DNA from: an uncultured Kordiimonas sp.
GTDB taxonomy: Bacteria > Pseudomonadota > Alphaproteobacteria > Sphingomonadales > Kordiimonadaceae
DNA length: 64,000 bases
Direction of reading: 5' to 3'
Assembly: GCA_947503625.1 (NCBI GenBank)
Contig: CANNEK010000001.1
Coordinates: 1,110,152 to 1,174,151 of the forward strand
Position numbers and translations under genes: made by a program. The notes under the pieces were generated by a model. It was given only the letters and a program-made list of their open reading frames with translations. It did no database searches and was not told where the DNA came from. This document shows positions 26,413 through 36,150 of the stretch, one piece after another. How positions within the stretch are numbered: position 1 is the stretch's first letter; every line of letters begins with the position of its first letter.

Positions 26413-27780
26413 ATGACCAGTGTGCCCGAACCACAAAAAAACCTGCCATGGCCATCCCGTCTTGGTTACGGCGTGGGAGACTTTGCGCTCAATATGTTCT
26501 GGCAGGGAACAGGGTTCTATCTCTTGTTTTTTTACACAGATGTTGTCGGCCTGCCGAATGCAGTAGCCGGGCTGGTTTTTGCCATTGGCGGGTTGTGGGA
26601 CGCCTTTACTGATCCGGTCATGGGTGTCGTGGCAGAGCGCACCCGCAGCCGCTGGGGTGCCTATCGTCCCTACCTTCTGCTCGGCGGACTCCCTTTGGCA
26701 GGGTCTTTCGTCCTGCTGTTTGTGTCGCCAACCCCCATTGCCGGACTGCCTGTGGCGGTGACGGCGGCAGCAGCCCTGATTTTGTTCAAAACCTGTTACA
26801 CCGTCGTCTCAATACCCTACTCTACGCTCGGCGCCCGCATGACCGATGACAGTGATGAGAGAACGCGGGTCGCAGGTATCAGAATGTATTTTGGTTTTCT
26901 GGGAGGTTTGAGTGTGATCTCTCTCGCCAGCTATTTTCGCGAAAGCCTTCCGGACGAACAGGCCTTTCCTATCATGGCCATGGTGTGCGGGCTGGTGAGC
27001 CTCGGCATTTTCACCTTATGTTTCTGGGGCACAGAGTCCGCCGCTCGACGCCCGCCAAATGCCCCGGTAGCTGCCGATTTTACGCAGATCGTCAAAACGC
27101 TTGCGCTCAACAAAGCGTTTCTTCTTATTCTTGGCGGCATCGTGATGGTGACGGTTGCGGTCACCATCATCAGCTCGACCATTCTCTATGTATTCGAATA
27201 TGGCTACGGTGACCAGGCTGCCGGAGGGACCGCGCTGATGATCATGGCAGGCGCACCGCTTGTCACCATTCCCATCTGGTCTTTCATTGCCTTGTGGCTC
27301 GGCAAAAAACCAGCGTGGCTGCTGGGTAGCGCCGTGACACTGATGGGACTGATAAGCTTGTATCTGAGTTCTTCGGGCACTGCCCTTGCTGCTCTTCTGG
27401 CGTTCGGCCTGATAGCGCTCGGCATGAGCTCTTTTGCGGTTCTTTTCTGGAGCATGCTGCCCGACACCATCGAATACGGCGAGCATGAAACAAACGTCAG
27501 AAACGAATCCAGCATTATCGGCGTTGTTTCTTCCGGTCAAAAAATTGCCCTCGCAGCAACGGCCTACGGCGTAGGGCTGTCACTGGATGCGATCGATTAC
27601 AGCGCTGGTGTCGTGCAAAGCCAGGCAACGATCGATAACCTCATCCTGTTTGTAACCGCCGTACCAGCACTTGCTATTGTCGGGTCTGCGCTCCTGATGG
27701 CGTCTTACCCCATCTCTTCCTCGCTGCACCGCAAATTCACAGACGAACTGCATACGCGTCACGAACACCCTCGTCAGTGA
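26413..27780 (+). CDS. GPH-family sugar:cation symporter (MelB-like)
   Basis: A 455-aa membrane protein with 12 predicted helices. Family motifs of the glycoside-pentoside-hexuronide symporters are visible: GYGVGDFALNMFWQG at the start, WDAFTDPVMGVVAERTRSRWGAYRPYLL (the Asp pair that binds the cation in MelB), PYSTLGARMTDDSDERTRVAGIRM, and PDTIEYGEHETNVRNE in the C-terminal half. It probably takes up a di- or oligosaccharide glycoside. It is divergent from the LacI gene, with the operator between them. No strong Shine-Dalgarno is seen before ATG 26413. Confidence 0.92.
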   Translation: MTSVPEPQKNLPWPSRLGYGVGDFALNMFWQGTGFYLLFFYTDVVGLPNAVAGLVFAIGGLWDAFTDPVMGVVAERTRSRWGAYRPYLLLGGLPLAGSFVLLFVSPTPIAGLPVAVTAAAALILFKTCYTVVSIPYSTLGARMTDDSDERTRVAGIRMYFGFLGGLSVISLASYFRESLPDEQAFPIMAMVCGLVSLGIFTLCFWGTESAARRPPNAPVAADFTQIVKTLALNKAFLLILGGIVMVTVAVTIISSTILYVFEYGYGDQAAGGTALMIMAGAPLVTIPIWSFIALWLGKKPAWLLGSAVTLMGLISLYLSSSGTALAALLAFGLIALGMSSFAVLFWSMLPDTIEYGEHETNVRNESSIIGVVSSGQKIALAATAYGVGLSLDAIDYSAGVVQSQATIDNLILFVTAVPALAIVGSALLMASYPISSSLHRKFTDELHTRHEHPRQ

Positions 27781-27799
27781 GCTAACTCGTTTGCAGGAC

Positions 27800-27818
27800 G
27801 CGCCTGAGCGCTTTTTTT
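27800..27818 (+). terminator. Weak Rho-independent terminator after the GPH transporter
   Basis: A short hairpin GCGC-CTGA-GCGC followed by seven T, 20 bp after the transporter stop. It overlaps the stop of the convergent cupin gene. The 4-bp stem is short, but the U-run is good. Confidence 0.45.
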
Positions 27819-28845
27819 ACCGGTTTAATTTCCGAAGCAACTGTGCCCGCAATCGCCGGGAGACCATTTCGTCCATGGGGCCAAGAGCGCCACGGGCGGC
27901 TTCTGGCAGGTGTTCAGCAGGGCGTTCTGACGGCCCGAACACATAATAGTCGAAGAGGTCACGCCATGCTTCTTTCTCCTGCATGGAGCGATCTCTCAGG
28001 CTGAGCAAGCCATGCAGCAAGGCATCCATCGGGTCGTCGATATGGCGTGGTACATCGTTCCACCAATAGTTTATCATGATGCTGAAATCATCGAGCGCCT
28101 CAACCTGATGCCACCACAGGGCCGGGAAGAAAACCACGTCACCTGGTTCAAGTTCTGCGACCTGCGCGGATGCAAGCGCATCGCGAAACCGAGGATACTG
28201 GTCGAAATCCGGCTCCCGTATATCCACCATGCTCACTACCTGCCCCGCTGGTGTTGGCTCCAGTGGACCCGGATACAGGTTTTGAACCTGCTCTGGCGGA
28301 AACAGGGTAAACCGTCTGCGCCCCACCATGCAGCAGGCAAGATTGTGGGACATATCAAAATGTGCTGCGGCTACCGTTTGGTTGCCAATCCAGATGCTTG
28401 CAAGCAGGTTTTCGTGCTGGAACATGGCGTGGTTCAGCGGCAGGTCATTTTCCCGCCGCAAACCCGGCAGGTACAAATCCAGATCTGTAGAACCGATGTA
28501 CTTGTAGCCTGACTTGGGATTGCCCCGGGCCTCGATAATTGAGTCCAGAAAGGCGTCGAATTCCACCGTCATGGCTTGAAAGTTCGGCCGGGTAACGGTG
28601 TCATCGTAAAAAAAGCGGCCATCAATGTCTGGCGGCCCCATAAAAGCTGTAACCGGTTTTCCGCTATGAAACTGCTTGAGATAGGTAGCCGCTTCTGTTG
28701 CGGATTCCAGCCCTTTTTGAACGAGGGGCCAGTCCAGAGCTACACCCTTCAGTACTACAGGCTCTGCCTCAGATACGAGATCATCATAAGGAATAGCGTC
28801 AGGCTTGATACCCGTCAGTTCCTTTACCTTATTAGTAGCGCGCAA
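27817..28845 (-). CDS. Cupin-like/JmjC-fold iron oxygenase-like protein
   Basis: A 342-aa protein of the cupin_8 (FIH/JmjC-like) family. The Fe(II) facial triad is visible as H162-x-D164 (AAHFDMSHN) and H246 (FPALWWHQVEAL), with the family pattern ELEPGDVVFFPALWWH. Relatives use 2-oxoglutarate and O2 to hydroxylate proteins or small molecules. The start is a TTG at 28845 with GGGAGGG upstream. It is the last gene of the SapC-halogenase-halogenase-cupin run, a set found repeatedly beside Xanthomonas/Caulobacter-type TonB receptors. Its role there is not known. Confidence 0.85.
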   Translation of the reverse strand: MRATNKVKELTGIKPDAIPYDDLVSEAEPVVLKGVALDWPLVQKGLESATEAATYLKQFHSGKPVTAFMGPPDIDGRFFYDDTVTRPNFQAMTVEFDAFLDSIIEARGNPKSGYKYIGSTDLDLYLPGLRRENDLPLNHAMFQHENLLASIWIGNQTVAAAHFDMSHNLACCMVGRRRFTLFPPEQVQNLYPGPLEPTPAGQVVSMVDIREPDFDQYPRFRDALASAQVAELEPGDVVFFPALWWHQVEALDDFSIMINYWWNDVPRHIDDPMDALLHGLLSLRDRSMQEKEAWRDLFDYYVFGPSERPAEHLPEAARGALGPMDEMVSRRLRAQLLRKLNR

Positions 28846-28867
28846 CCCGGACCCTCCCGTTACTCAG

Positions 28868-30394
28868 TTAAGCATTAATCTGATCTAACAGCTCACGATT
28901 GGTCGGCAGCATTGTCGTCAGACGGGAAGCACTGCGCTCAACCGTGTCGAACTTCTTTTGTGCAAGTGCCTTGAGGCTTTCTGGGACGCCGCCTGACTTC
29001 GTATGAGCGCCGTAACCCATGCCATACAATACATACTGATAGCTCGCGGGCGGGAAAACCGCATAACTGGCTGCATTGTCGCGCCAGGGGACACGTTGTG
29101 TCCATAGCGAAAGGTCATTGCGCAGGCTTTCCGGAATACTGGAAGCCGCGCGGTTATCTTGCCAGAATGCTTCCTCGCGGTCGCTCAGACAGTAATGCAG
29201 TTTCAGGAAATGGATAATATGATCCCATATCTTTTGGAGACTGCTGTTGAATATGTCTGAGGCGTCTTCCATCTGGTCCCGGTTAGCTGGCATGTGGTCT
29301 GCAACCATGTTTGCCGCCGTTTCTATTAACATAAGGGCCGACGCTTCCAGCGGTTCAAGGAATCCTGCGGAAAGGCCAATGCCAATACAATTTTTCTTCC
29401 AGAAAGTTTCCCGGTATCCCGACCCGATCCCGAGTTTGCGGACCGGTAGTTTGGCGAACTCGCGTTCGTCAAGGCCAAGATAGTCCCGGATACAGTTCAC
29501 GGCGCTCTCTTCATCCATATGAGAACTGCTGTAAACATGCCCGACACCTCGCCGTGTTGACAAGCTCACGTCCCAAATCCAGCCAGCTGCCTGCGCGGTT
29601 GCAACCGTCGAGGACTGGACAGGATCACCTTCACGGTAAGGTGCCTGAACGGCGAGCGCCGTGTCCTGAAACAGGATGTCGCTTTTGGGTTTGAGCGGTA
29701 CGCCAAAATGCTCACCGAGCAGCAGTGAGCGAAAGCCTGTGCAGTCAATGAACAGGTCACCTGTGATGACACCACTGTTTTTTGTTTCGATTGCTTCTAT
29801 GTCGCCGTTTTCAAGAGCCTTGAGCCCCACCATGGTATCCGCAATATGCTGAACGCCCAAATGCTCGACGCAATGTTGCCGCAAAAAGCCAGAGAATGCA
29901 CCCGCGTCAAGGTGGTACCCATAGTTGGAAAAACCACCAAAATCCGGACTCGTGATCTGCTTGGGGGCAAGATGCCGCTCACAGATATGCTCCTGCGGAC
30001 AAACAGATGCTGAGAAAGACAGGTTGCCGCCGTTTTCAAGCCAATACTCAGCAACATTTTGCTCATCGAAGCCTTCCGGCAGGTCAAACGGGTGATAATA
30101 GAATTCAGATTGGTCCCCGCGGCGCCAATGCCGGAATTTGGAACCCTGCTTGAAAGAGGCATGACAGTTCCGGACAAAGTCTGCCTCGCTTATACCCAGT
30201 GTTCGCAGGGTTGTGCGCATGGTTGGCCAGGTGCCTTCGCCGACACCAATGATCGGGATATCCGGTGACTCGATCACGCAGACACGTATACCGCCGCCAT
30301 CGACAGGCCGGTTTTTTGCCGCAAGAAGTCCCGCTGTTATCCAGCCGGCGGAACCACCGCCTACGATAACAATTTTTCTGATCGGTGCTGGCAT
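28868..30394 (-). CDS. Tryptophan halogenase-family flavoprotein (copy A, divergent motif)
   Basis: About 508 aa. It has an N-terminal FAD-binding GGGSAGW and the conserved Lys of flavin-dependent halogenases in CHASFKQGSKF. The loop SAGFLEPLEASAL holds the conserved Glu. The second fingerprint WxWxIP is altered to WIWDVSL (about 260-266). Substrate recognition in this subgroup is unknown, because genes beside SapC and TonB receptors are not in antibiotic clusters. I start at ATG 30394, with GGAACAG upstream; a TTG lies four codons earlier. It follows copy B by about 25 bp in one operon. No dedicated flavin reductase is in the window. Confidence 0.88.
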   Translation of the reverse strand: MPAPIRKIVIVGGGSAGWITAGLLAAKNRPVDGGGIRVCVIESPDIPIIGVGEGTWPTMRTTLRTLGISEADFVRNCHASFKQGSKFRHWRRGDQSEFYYHPFDLPEGFDEQNVAEYWLENGGNLSFSASVCPQEHICERHLAPKQITSPDFGGFSNYGYHLDAGAFSGFLRQHCVEHLGVQHIADTMVGLKALENGDIEAIETKNSGVITGDLFIDCTGFRSLLLGEHFGVPLKPKSDILFQDTALAVQAPYREGDPVQSSTVATAQAAGWIWDVSLSTRRGVGHVYSSSHMDEESAVNCIRDYLGLDEREFAKLPVRKLGIGSGYRETFWKKNCIGIGLSAGFLEPLEASALMLIETAANMVADHMPANRDQMEDASDIFNSSLQKIWDHIIHFLKLHYCLSDREEAFWQDNRAASSIPESLRNDLSLWTQRVPWRDNAASYAVFPPASYQYVLYGMGYGAHTKSGGVPESLKALAQKKFDTVERSASRLTTMLPTNRELLDQINA

Positions 30395-30419
30395 ATGCTG
30401 TTCCAATCAACCCGTTGCG

Positions 30420-31913
30420 TCAATCACTCTCGACCGCACAGTAGCGAGAGATAAATTCCTCATGTGTGGGCATCTGCGCCACAGCGGCCTTGATGCGGCC
30501 ACTCAGCCCCTCAAGCGACGCCTTGAGCTTGGATGTTTCCATCAACTGCCCTGCCCTGTGATAGCCTTCACTTTCAAGCCGCTGGCCCCGCATCACCTGC
30601 AGCCATGATTCGACACGGAACAGGTCGGCTTCCCCCTGATATACGAAGGCATTTTCGCGGTAGAGCGCAATGCGTTCCTTGAGTGTATCGGGAATGTCGA
30701 GCGTTTGCCTGTCTCGCCAGAAGGGCGTGTCATCACGTTCTGTCAGCACATAATGCAGGATAATGAAATCCCGGATGCTCTCAAATTCCTCATCTGCCAT
30801 CTGGTTGAACCGATCGACCAGAGACTGGTTGAAACCTGAAAACGGAAACATCTGAACCAGGCGCGTGGCTGCAATCTGGAAAAGATGGATACTTGTCGAC
30901 TCAAGCGGTTCCAGAAATCCGCTGGACAGCCCGAGCGCAATACAGTTCTTTTCCCACATTTTTTTGCGGCGTCCGGTGAGAAAACGGATCACACGAGGCT
31001 CGAACAGGGGCTCACCGTCCAGCGATTTCATGAGCGTGTCGCGCGCCTCATCGTCGCTGATGTAATCACTGCAAAAAACATGGCCATTGCCCACCCGGTG
31101 CTGCAGCGGGATGCGCCACTGCCAACCCGCTTGCCTTGCGATCGAGCGCGTATAGGGCGGCATGTCTCCCGAGAGTTTGGTCTGTACGGCGAACGCGCTG
31201 TTCATCGGTAGCCAATGCGACCAGTCATCGTAGCCGACACCAAGTGTTTTTTCGATCAACGCTGCACGAAAACCTGTGCAGTCGACAAACAGGTCACCTT
31301 CGACAAGGTTGCCTGATTCCATCTTCAGGCCTTCGATAAAACCTGTCTCGGAGTTTTGAAGCACATCAACAAATTTGCCTTCGATGCGCTTCACCCCTCG
31401 CCGCTCGCTCAACCCCCGCAGGTAGCCAGCATAGAGGCTGGCGTCCAGATGGTAGGCATAATTGATATTCAACTGATCCGACTTGGCAAACCTGCCTGCC
31501 TCCGCAGCACGGAGTTCGAGGCAATAGTCGTTCAAGTCGCCACCGAAACCTTCTGACCGCGCCTGCAGCCACAGGTGATGAAAATCGGCCATCCAGGTCG
31601 GCTTGCCACAGGTACCAAACGAATGGATATATTTGTCACCCAAACCACCCCAGTTTTCGAACGAAATACCCAGCTTGAAGGTGGCCCGTGCCGCACGCAT
31701 GAAATCCACTTCATCAGCGCCGATCAACTCGTGAAATCTGCGATGCGTCGGGATGGTTGCTTCACCAACACCGACAGTGCCAATCTGGTCAGACTCGACA
31801 AGCGTGATATCAACGAGTTTGTTTAACTGCGCAGACAGCATGGCAGCTGTCACCCAGCCTGCGGTACCGCCACCCGCGATTACCACCCGTGTTTTTTGCC
31901 TACCGTTATTCAT
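30420..31913 (-). CDS. Tryptophan halogenase-family flavoprotein (copy B, canonical motif)
   Basis: About 497 aa. GGGTAGW (FAD), the catalytic Lys of the family in ATFKLGISFENW, canonical WQWRIPLQ (WxWxIP) and SSGFLEPLESTSIHL with the conserved Glu are all intact. By sequence it could be an active FADH2-dependent halogenase, making hypochlorous acid or a Lys-chloramine; the substrate is unknown. I start at the ATG at 31913, directly after an in-frame GTG. It lies 48 bp downstream of sapC and upstream of copy A. The two copies are clearly different in sequence, so they are not a recent duplication. Confidence 0.9.
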   Translation of the reverse strand: MNNGRQKTRVVIAGGGTAGWVTAAMLSAQLNKLVDITLVESDQIGTVGVGEATIPTHRRFHELIGADEVDFMRAARATFKLGISFENWGGLGDKYIHSFGTCGKPTWMADFHHLWLQARSEGFGGDLNDYCLELRAAEAGRFAKSDQLNINYAYHLDASLYAGYLRGLSERRGVKRIEGKFVDVLQNSETGFIEGLKMESGNLVEGDLFVDCTGFRAALIEKTLGVGYDDWSHWLPMNSAFAVQTKLSGDMPPYTRSIARQAGWQWRIPLQHRVGNGHVFCSDYISDDEARDTLMKSLDGEPLFEPRVIRFLTGRRKKMWEKNCIALGLSSGFLEPLESTSIHLFQIAATRLVQMFPFSGFNQSLVDRFNQMADEEFESIRDFIILHYVLTERDDTPFWRDRQTLDIPDTLKERIALYRENAFVYQGEADLFRVESWLQVMRGQRLESEGYHRAGQLMETSKLKASLEGLSGRIKAAVAQMPTHEEFISRYCAVESD

Positions 31914-31961
31914 CACCGCTGTTCCCTGGCCTGATCGTCGCCACTTCCAAAGCTGCCGCGA

Positions 31962-32687
31962 TCATGCATCGTCCGCCTGCAACTTCCTCTCGACCAGCGA
32001 CCTTATGTTGTCGAGCGACGACATAACCCAAACACAGGGCGCGAGAAGCCCTGCAAGATGTAGTTTCTCAAGATCGTTCCCGTGCAAATTCTGAAATCGT
32101 TGCTCGTTGATCGAGAAAACGTCAGGCACGCTGTATTGCTGACTGTCGCTGATCTTGATCTCCAATGTTGCGGGTTCAATCAAATCCAACTCTTCGAGGG
32201 CTATAAAAAACGCCTTGCTGAAGGCAACGCCCGTGTGCAGCGTTTTCAGCACTTCCATAATGCCCTCAAGATAAGGGGAATATCCCCCTTGTGGCAGAAA
32301 GAGCGGGTGTCCTTCTTCCGTACCCACCGCAGGGTTGTCCAGATCAATACGAATAACAGGGGAAGCTTCTTCCTGGGCTCCAGCCACTGGCTTTTTCAAC
32401 CCAATGGAAAAAGGCCCGCGCGCCTGAACCGCAGGCATATAGCCTGCATGCCAAACGCCATTAGAAAGAAAGAGGTTTTCATCCCGTTCCAGACCAAGGA
32501 GCGCCACAGACTGAAAATCGCCCGACGCATCCCGGCGAAACACAATGGGGTACTCGCGCTGCAGCGCACGAAACTCGTTTGGAAAAACCAGAACCTGATT
32601 AACGTGGTCGTCAAAGGCTTCGCCTCTTTCGCCCCCAACCTTCAGGTTTCCGTGCTCAATATTGTCCAGTAGCACGACGTTCGTCAT
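31962..32687 (-). CDS. SapC family protein
   Basis: A 241-aa protein of the SapC family (named after a Campylobacter S-layer gene). The family core is seen in FPNEFRALQREYPIVFRRD, LGLERDENLFL, YMPAVQARGPFSIG and GHPLFLPQGGYSPYL. No signal peptide, so probably cytoplasmic. In alphaproteobacteria and xanthomonads it sits next to TonB receptors and halogenase-family genes; the biochemical role is unknown. It starts at ATG 32687 with AGGGGAA 6 nt upstream and leads the SapC-halogenase-halogenase-cupin run. Confidence 0.88.
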   Translation of the reverse strand: MTNVVLLDNIEHGNLKVGGERGEAFDDHVNQVLVFPNEFRALQREYPIVFRRDASGDFQSVALLGLERDENLFLSNGVWHAGYMPAVQARGPFSIGLKKPVAGAQEEASPVIRIDLDNPAVGTEEGHPLFLPQGGYSPYLEGIMEVLKTLHTGVAFSKAFFIALEELDLIEPATLEIKISDSQQYSVPDVFSINEQRFQNLHGNDLEKLHLAGLLAPCVWVMSSLDNIRSLVERKLQADDA

Positions 32688-32776
32688 GATGTTCCCCTGC
32701 AGACCAACTCCGAAAACTATCCTATTGCAATCGCGCGGAATTACCAGTTCTTGAACAACTTATCGCGCAACAAGCC

Positions 32777-32810
32777 ATAAAAAAACAAGGACCGCTCCGA
32801 AGAGCGGCCC
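32777..32810 (-). terminator. Rho-independent terminator of the TonB receptor gene
   Basis: On the minus strand, GGGCCGCTC-TTCG-GAGCGGTCC forms a 9-bp stem (one G-U) with a stable UUCG tetraloop, followed by TTGTTTTTTT. It lies 38 bp after the receptor stop and before sapC, so the SapC operon must be read through or have its own promoter (around 32690-32760). Confidence 0.85.
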
Positions 32811-32847
32811 CCAGTTTTAGCGATTGCCGCATGCCCGTGGCATAGCG

Positions 32848-35800
32848 TCAGAACTTGTAACGTGCACCCAGGAAGAAACGTGGTTTGTTTTCACGGGCAA
32901 ACCACAGGTTGGTTTCATCGCGACCATAAGTCCTGCTGCTCTCACCAGTGAGGTTAATCCCTTCAAAGGTAACCGCTATATTTTCGGTCACTGCATAACT
33001 GACGTTCACATCAATTGTTGCGAATGATTCGACAAATACCGGATTGCGGAAACCACCACCGCGGTTTGCGGAGGCAAGGAAGTCGTCACGCCAGTTGTAG
33101 GCTATGCGTGCCGACAGGCCATAGTTTTCGTAGATCAAGGTCAGGTTGGCGGTATCGGACAAACCGGTGAGCGCAAACTGGTCCTCACTGGGGTCGGCTC
33201 CGACATCAAAGCCCACGTCACCGTCGACCAGCGTATAGCTACCAGCCACACCGATACCCGTGTCACCAAAGAAATGCTGGAATGCCATCTCGAGGCCGCG
33301 AATTTCTGCTTCCTCATTGTTGACAGGCGACGTCAATTCAAACGCATACAACGGGTCGTCACCGTTGGGTTCAACGTCCAGGTCTGTTTCGAGCTGGATG
33401 TAGAAAGCGTCATCAAGCGCACCAGACGCGGTTTGATTGGCCTGGAATACCGCTTGCGCAGCCGCCAGCGAACCTTCCCTGTCGATAAGGGCGGTCATGG
33501 CAAAAAGGTTACGGTCGGATACATCAGCGCCGATTGTGCCCAGCAGCGCCAGGGCGTCACCAGACCGTGTGCCTGCAGCACCCGAAGTGGCGTCGCGCAA
33601 TCCAAATAGACTGCCTGTCACCTGACCCACGCCCACGAAGTTTCTCACACGCTTCACAAAACCGCCAAGGGCGACGAAGCTATCCGCACCGTAGTACCAC
33701 TCGAAAGATACGTCGAAGTTATCGGATTCAAGCGGCAGGAGGCCAGGGTTACCCCGTGTTCCCGTTGCCACGTTGCCAAGGGCCGATGGGCCGGATGGCG
33801 TATTGACCGAGTCGCTGGCGAAGAGATTGTTGTAGCCTGGGCGCGCAATTGTCTTGCTGTAAGAGAAGCGGGAAACCACGTCCTCAGTCAAGTCAATCGC
33901 CAGATCGACATTAGGCAGGAAGTTGTCATAGGAAGACTCCAGCGTAATGCCGCCAGTTGCAGCACCTGCAATCGTGTTGAAGTCATTGTCACCCTGCCAG
34001 ATGATCGCACCGGTTGGCACCGACTCCGTGAAGGAGGTTACATCCGTTTTCTCGTATCTCAGACCAACACTGAAACGCACGCCCATGCCTGCCAGCTCGG
34101 TATTGACATCAAACTGACCATAGAAAGAGAGCACGTCCTCTTCTATCTCGTCAAACGAGCTCGCCAGCGTATTGAGCGGATTGCCCTGTCCATCGTAGAA
34201 TGGCGACACTGCAGCAAAAATATCCGCCGCATTACCCCTGAACGCCTGAGCATCAGCAATTGTGAAGTCATCAAACTGGCACGAGAGACAGTATTCCTCC
34301 AACTCACCCGGCAGAAGCGACTCTACGTCACCCGGGTTTGTAGCGCCCCAGTTCCCAAGGATCTGTCGGAAAGTCTGGTTTCGCGTCGAGTTTTTCTGCG
34401 TGCGATAGTTGGCACCTGCAGTGAAAGTGATTTCGTCATCAATGTCCCAATCAGCATGCAAATCGAACTGATCTATCTGGTTCTCTTGAGTCACCGTACG
34501 CAAGTTCGCCACCTGGGTACTGATGTCACGAGCATCGAAAACGCCGTCGCCGTTGCTGCTGATCGAATCGTCGCGCGTTATATTAACAATCGGCACATCA
34601 CCGGAATAGTCTACGGAGTGAGCCACCACAACAGGCATCGCCATGCCAACGTTGATGGCGCTATACCCCATCGGCGCATTCGGTGTTACCTTCGCCTCCG
34701 ACGTATGAGCATCAAAAGAGATTGTTACGCGGTCGGTCGCATCCCATTCAGCATTGAAGCCAAAGGAGGTCAGCTCGTCTTTTGTCGAGCGCAGCGTCTG
34801 CTCCATCGCCAGGTCTTTTGGCGAGGTCAGTTCTTCGGCTAGAAAAACTGTCGTTGCAACCACAGGATTGTCGTCAAACGCAACCTGCGTGAACGGGCGG
34901 TTAAACCAGTTCGAGTAGGCGCCGCGCTGTTCCTCGGCTTCGTTTGAGAAGTAAGTGGCGTCCGCCGTCATCCGAAATGTTTCTGTCGGATTGAACTGCA
35001 GCACAACCTGGCCATTGATCCGTTCCCGCTCAAATTCCGAGAAGTTCTGCCGGCTGTCTCTTGGTAACGAAATCAGGGCGTTCGGGTCACTCGGCGCTCC
35101 GGTAACCTCTGTATCCGCTGTCACGCGGCCATTGGCAGGGTCAAGGAATGTACCCGCCGTTTCAATGTTCCATGCAGCCGAGTTAACACTGGCAGCACCA
35201 TTGTCACGGCGTGAATAACCGCCAAACAGCGCAATACCAAACTTCTCGTCGTCGTCTGACCAACTCAGAAAGCCGGCAATCTCTGGCGTGACATCGTTTC
35301 CGCGATCAACACTGCTGTCATGGAGTGCTTTGGCACTGATCGACCCGCGCAGGCCCGGCTGATCGAGGGGCTTGCGGGTTTCAACATTAATTGTTGCACC
35401 GATACCGCCAGAAGCAATATCTGCCCGGCCAGTTTTGTAAATCTGAATGGCCCGGACACCCTCAGGGGCGATATTGGAGAAATCGAATGCCCGCGAATCC
35501 GCGCCTGTGCCGCTACCATCGCCGCCAACCAAAGGTATATCCGCTGTCGGCATGGACCGGCCATTAATTGTCACATGGTTAAAGCCGGGGCCAAAACCAC
35601 GAACCGTTACCTGCGATCCTTCATTGTTTTGCCGGTTAATGGATACACCGGTAATACGCTGTAAAGACTCAGCAAGGTTGGAATCAGGAAACTTACCCAT
35701 ATCCTCCGCGACGATGCCATCAACAACGCCCGATGACCTGCGCTTGATATCAGCGCTGGCACGTAAGGAATTCCTAATACCTGTTACAACGATTTCCTCA

Positions 35801-35958
35801 AGCTCTTCGCCATCAACGGAAGAGTCCTGAGCCGACACTGCTGCGGTCAAACCAACGGTCATCATCGCCGCAATAGACACACCGCCCAGCAAAAAAGGTT
35901 TCGAGCGCGATGAAAAACGCTGCTTCGATAGATAGTCGCGCACTAAAATTTTCGTCAT
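32848..35958 (-). CDS. TonB-dependent receptor, Xanthomonas/Caulobacter carbohydrate type
   Basis: A 1036-aa outer-membrane receptor. A signal peptide (about 20-45) ends at VSAQDSS. The TonB box region is EIVVTGIRNSLRASADIKR. The plug domain has FPDSNLAESLQRITGVSINR and PEGVRAIQIYKTGRADIASGGIGATINVETRKP, a pattern of the TonB-Xanth-Caul family (TIGR01782). The 22-strand barrel ends with GARYKF. It probably imports an oligosaccharide degraded by the GH3 enzyme and taken on by the MFS symporters. A perfect LacI-type operator (TGAAAGCGCTTTCA, 36035-36048) lies 77 bp upstream of the start. Confidence 0.93.
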   Translation of the reverse strand: MTKILVRDYLSKQRFSSRSKPFLLGGVSIAAMMTVGLTAAVSAQDSSVDGEELEEIVVTGIRNSLRASADIKRRSSGVVDGIVAEDMGKFPDSNLAESLQRITGVSINRQNNEGSQVTVRGFGPGFNHVTINGRSMPTADIPLVGGDGSGTGADSRAFDFSNIAPEGVRAIQIYKTGRADIASGGIGATINVETRKPLDQPGLRGSISAKALHDSSVDRGNDVTPEIAGFLSWSDDDEKFGIALFGGYSRRDNGAASVNSAAWNIETAGTFLDPANGRVTADTEVTGAPSDPNALISLPRDSRQNFSEFERERINGQVVLQFNPTETFRMTADATYFSNEAEEQRGAYSNWFNRPFTQVAFDDNPVVATTVFLAEELTSPKDLAMEQTLRSTKDELTSFGFNAEWDATDRVTISFDAHTSEAKVTPNAPMGYSAINVGMAMPVVVAHSVDYSGDVPIVNITRDDSISSNGDGVFDARDISTQVANLRTVTQENQIDQFDLHADWDIDDEITFTAGANYRTQKNSTRNQTFRQILGNWGATNPGDVESLLPGELEEYCLSCQFDDFTIADAQAFRGNAADIFAAVSPFYDGQGNPLNTLASSFDEIEEDVLSFYGQFDVNTELAGMGVRFSVGLRYEKTDVTSFTESVPTGAIIWQGDNDFNTIAGAATGGITLESSYDNFLPNVDLAIDLTEDVVSRFSYSKTIARPGYNNLFASDSVNTPSGPSALGNVATGTRGNPGLLPLESDNFDVSFEWYYGADSFVALGGFVKRVRNFVGVGQVTGSLFGLRDATSGAAGTRSGDALALLGTIGADVSDRNLFAMTALIDREGSLAAAQAVFQANQTASGALDDAFYIQLETDLDVEPNGDDPLYAFELTSPVNNEEAEIRGLEMAFQHFFGDTGIGVAGSYTLVDGDVGFDVGADPSEDQFALTGLSDTANLTLIYENYGLSARIAYNWRDDFLASANRGGGFRNPVFVESFATIDVNVSYAVTENIAVTFEGINLTGESSRTYGRDETNLWFARENKPRFFLGARYKF

Positions 35959-36034
35959 TAATTTTCTCCCCAGGCATCTATTGCAGATGCTATCCCATTC
36001 TTACCAGCAGATTGAATATCTTTACCTAGCTTTA

Positions 36035-36048
36035 TGAAAGCGCTTTCA
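36035..36048. promoter_or_regulatory. LacI-type operator of the TonB receptor gene
   Basis: TGAAAGCGCTTTCA, a perfect 14-bp palindrome with CG centre, 77 bp upstream of the receptor start. Same motif as the sites at 25198 and 26332. Confidence 0.75.
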
Positions 36049-36134
36049 GTTTTCATCAAAAAACGAACCTGCTGCGCCATCACTAGATAAGAGAATACTC
36101 GACAATCCTCCCGTGCTGGTAGTTAATAACCATA

Positions 36135-36150
36135 ATGTAACCGGTTACAT
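36135..36150. promoter_or_regulatory. Second-type LacI operator upstream of the TonB receptor
   Basis: ATGTAACCGGTTACAT, a perfect 16-bp palindrome with CCGG centre. The same core recurs at 38882 and 41562 in front of the sugar-oxidation genes, so it is most likely bound by the LacI regulator at 36484-37491. Confidence 0.75.

Noticed and set aside
28649-28662. TGTAACCGGTTTTC, similar to the second LacI operator
   Set aside because: It lies inside the cupin coding region, far from any promoter, and one half is imperfect. Probably chance.
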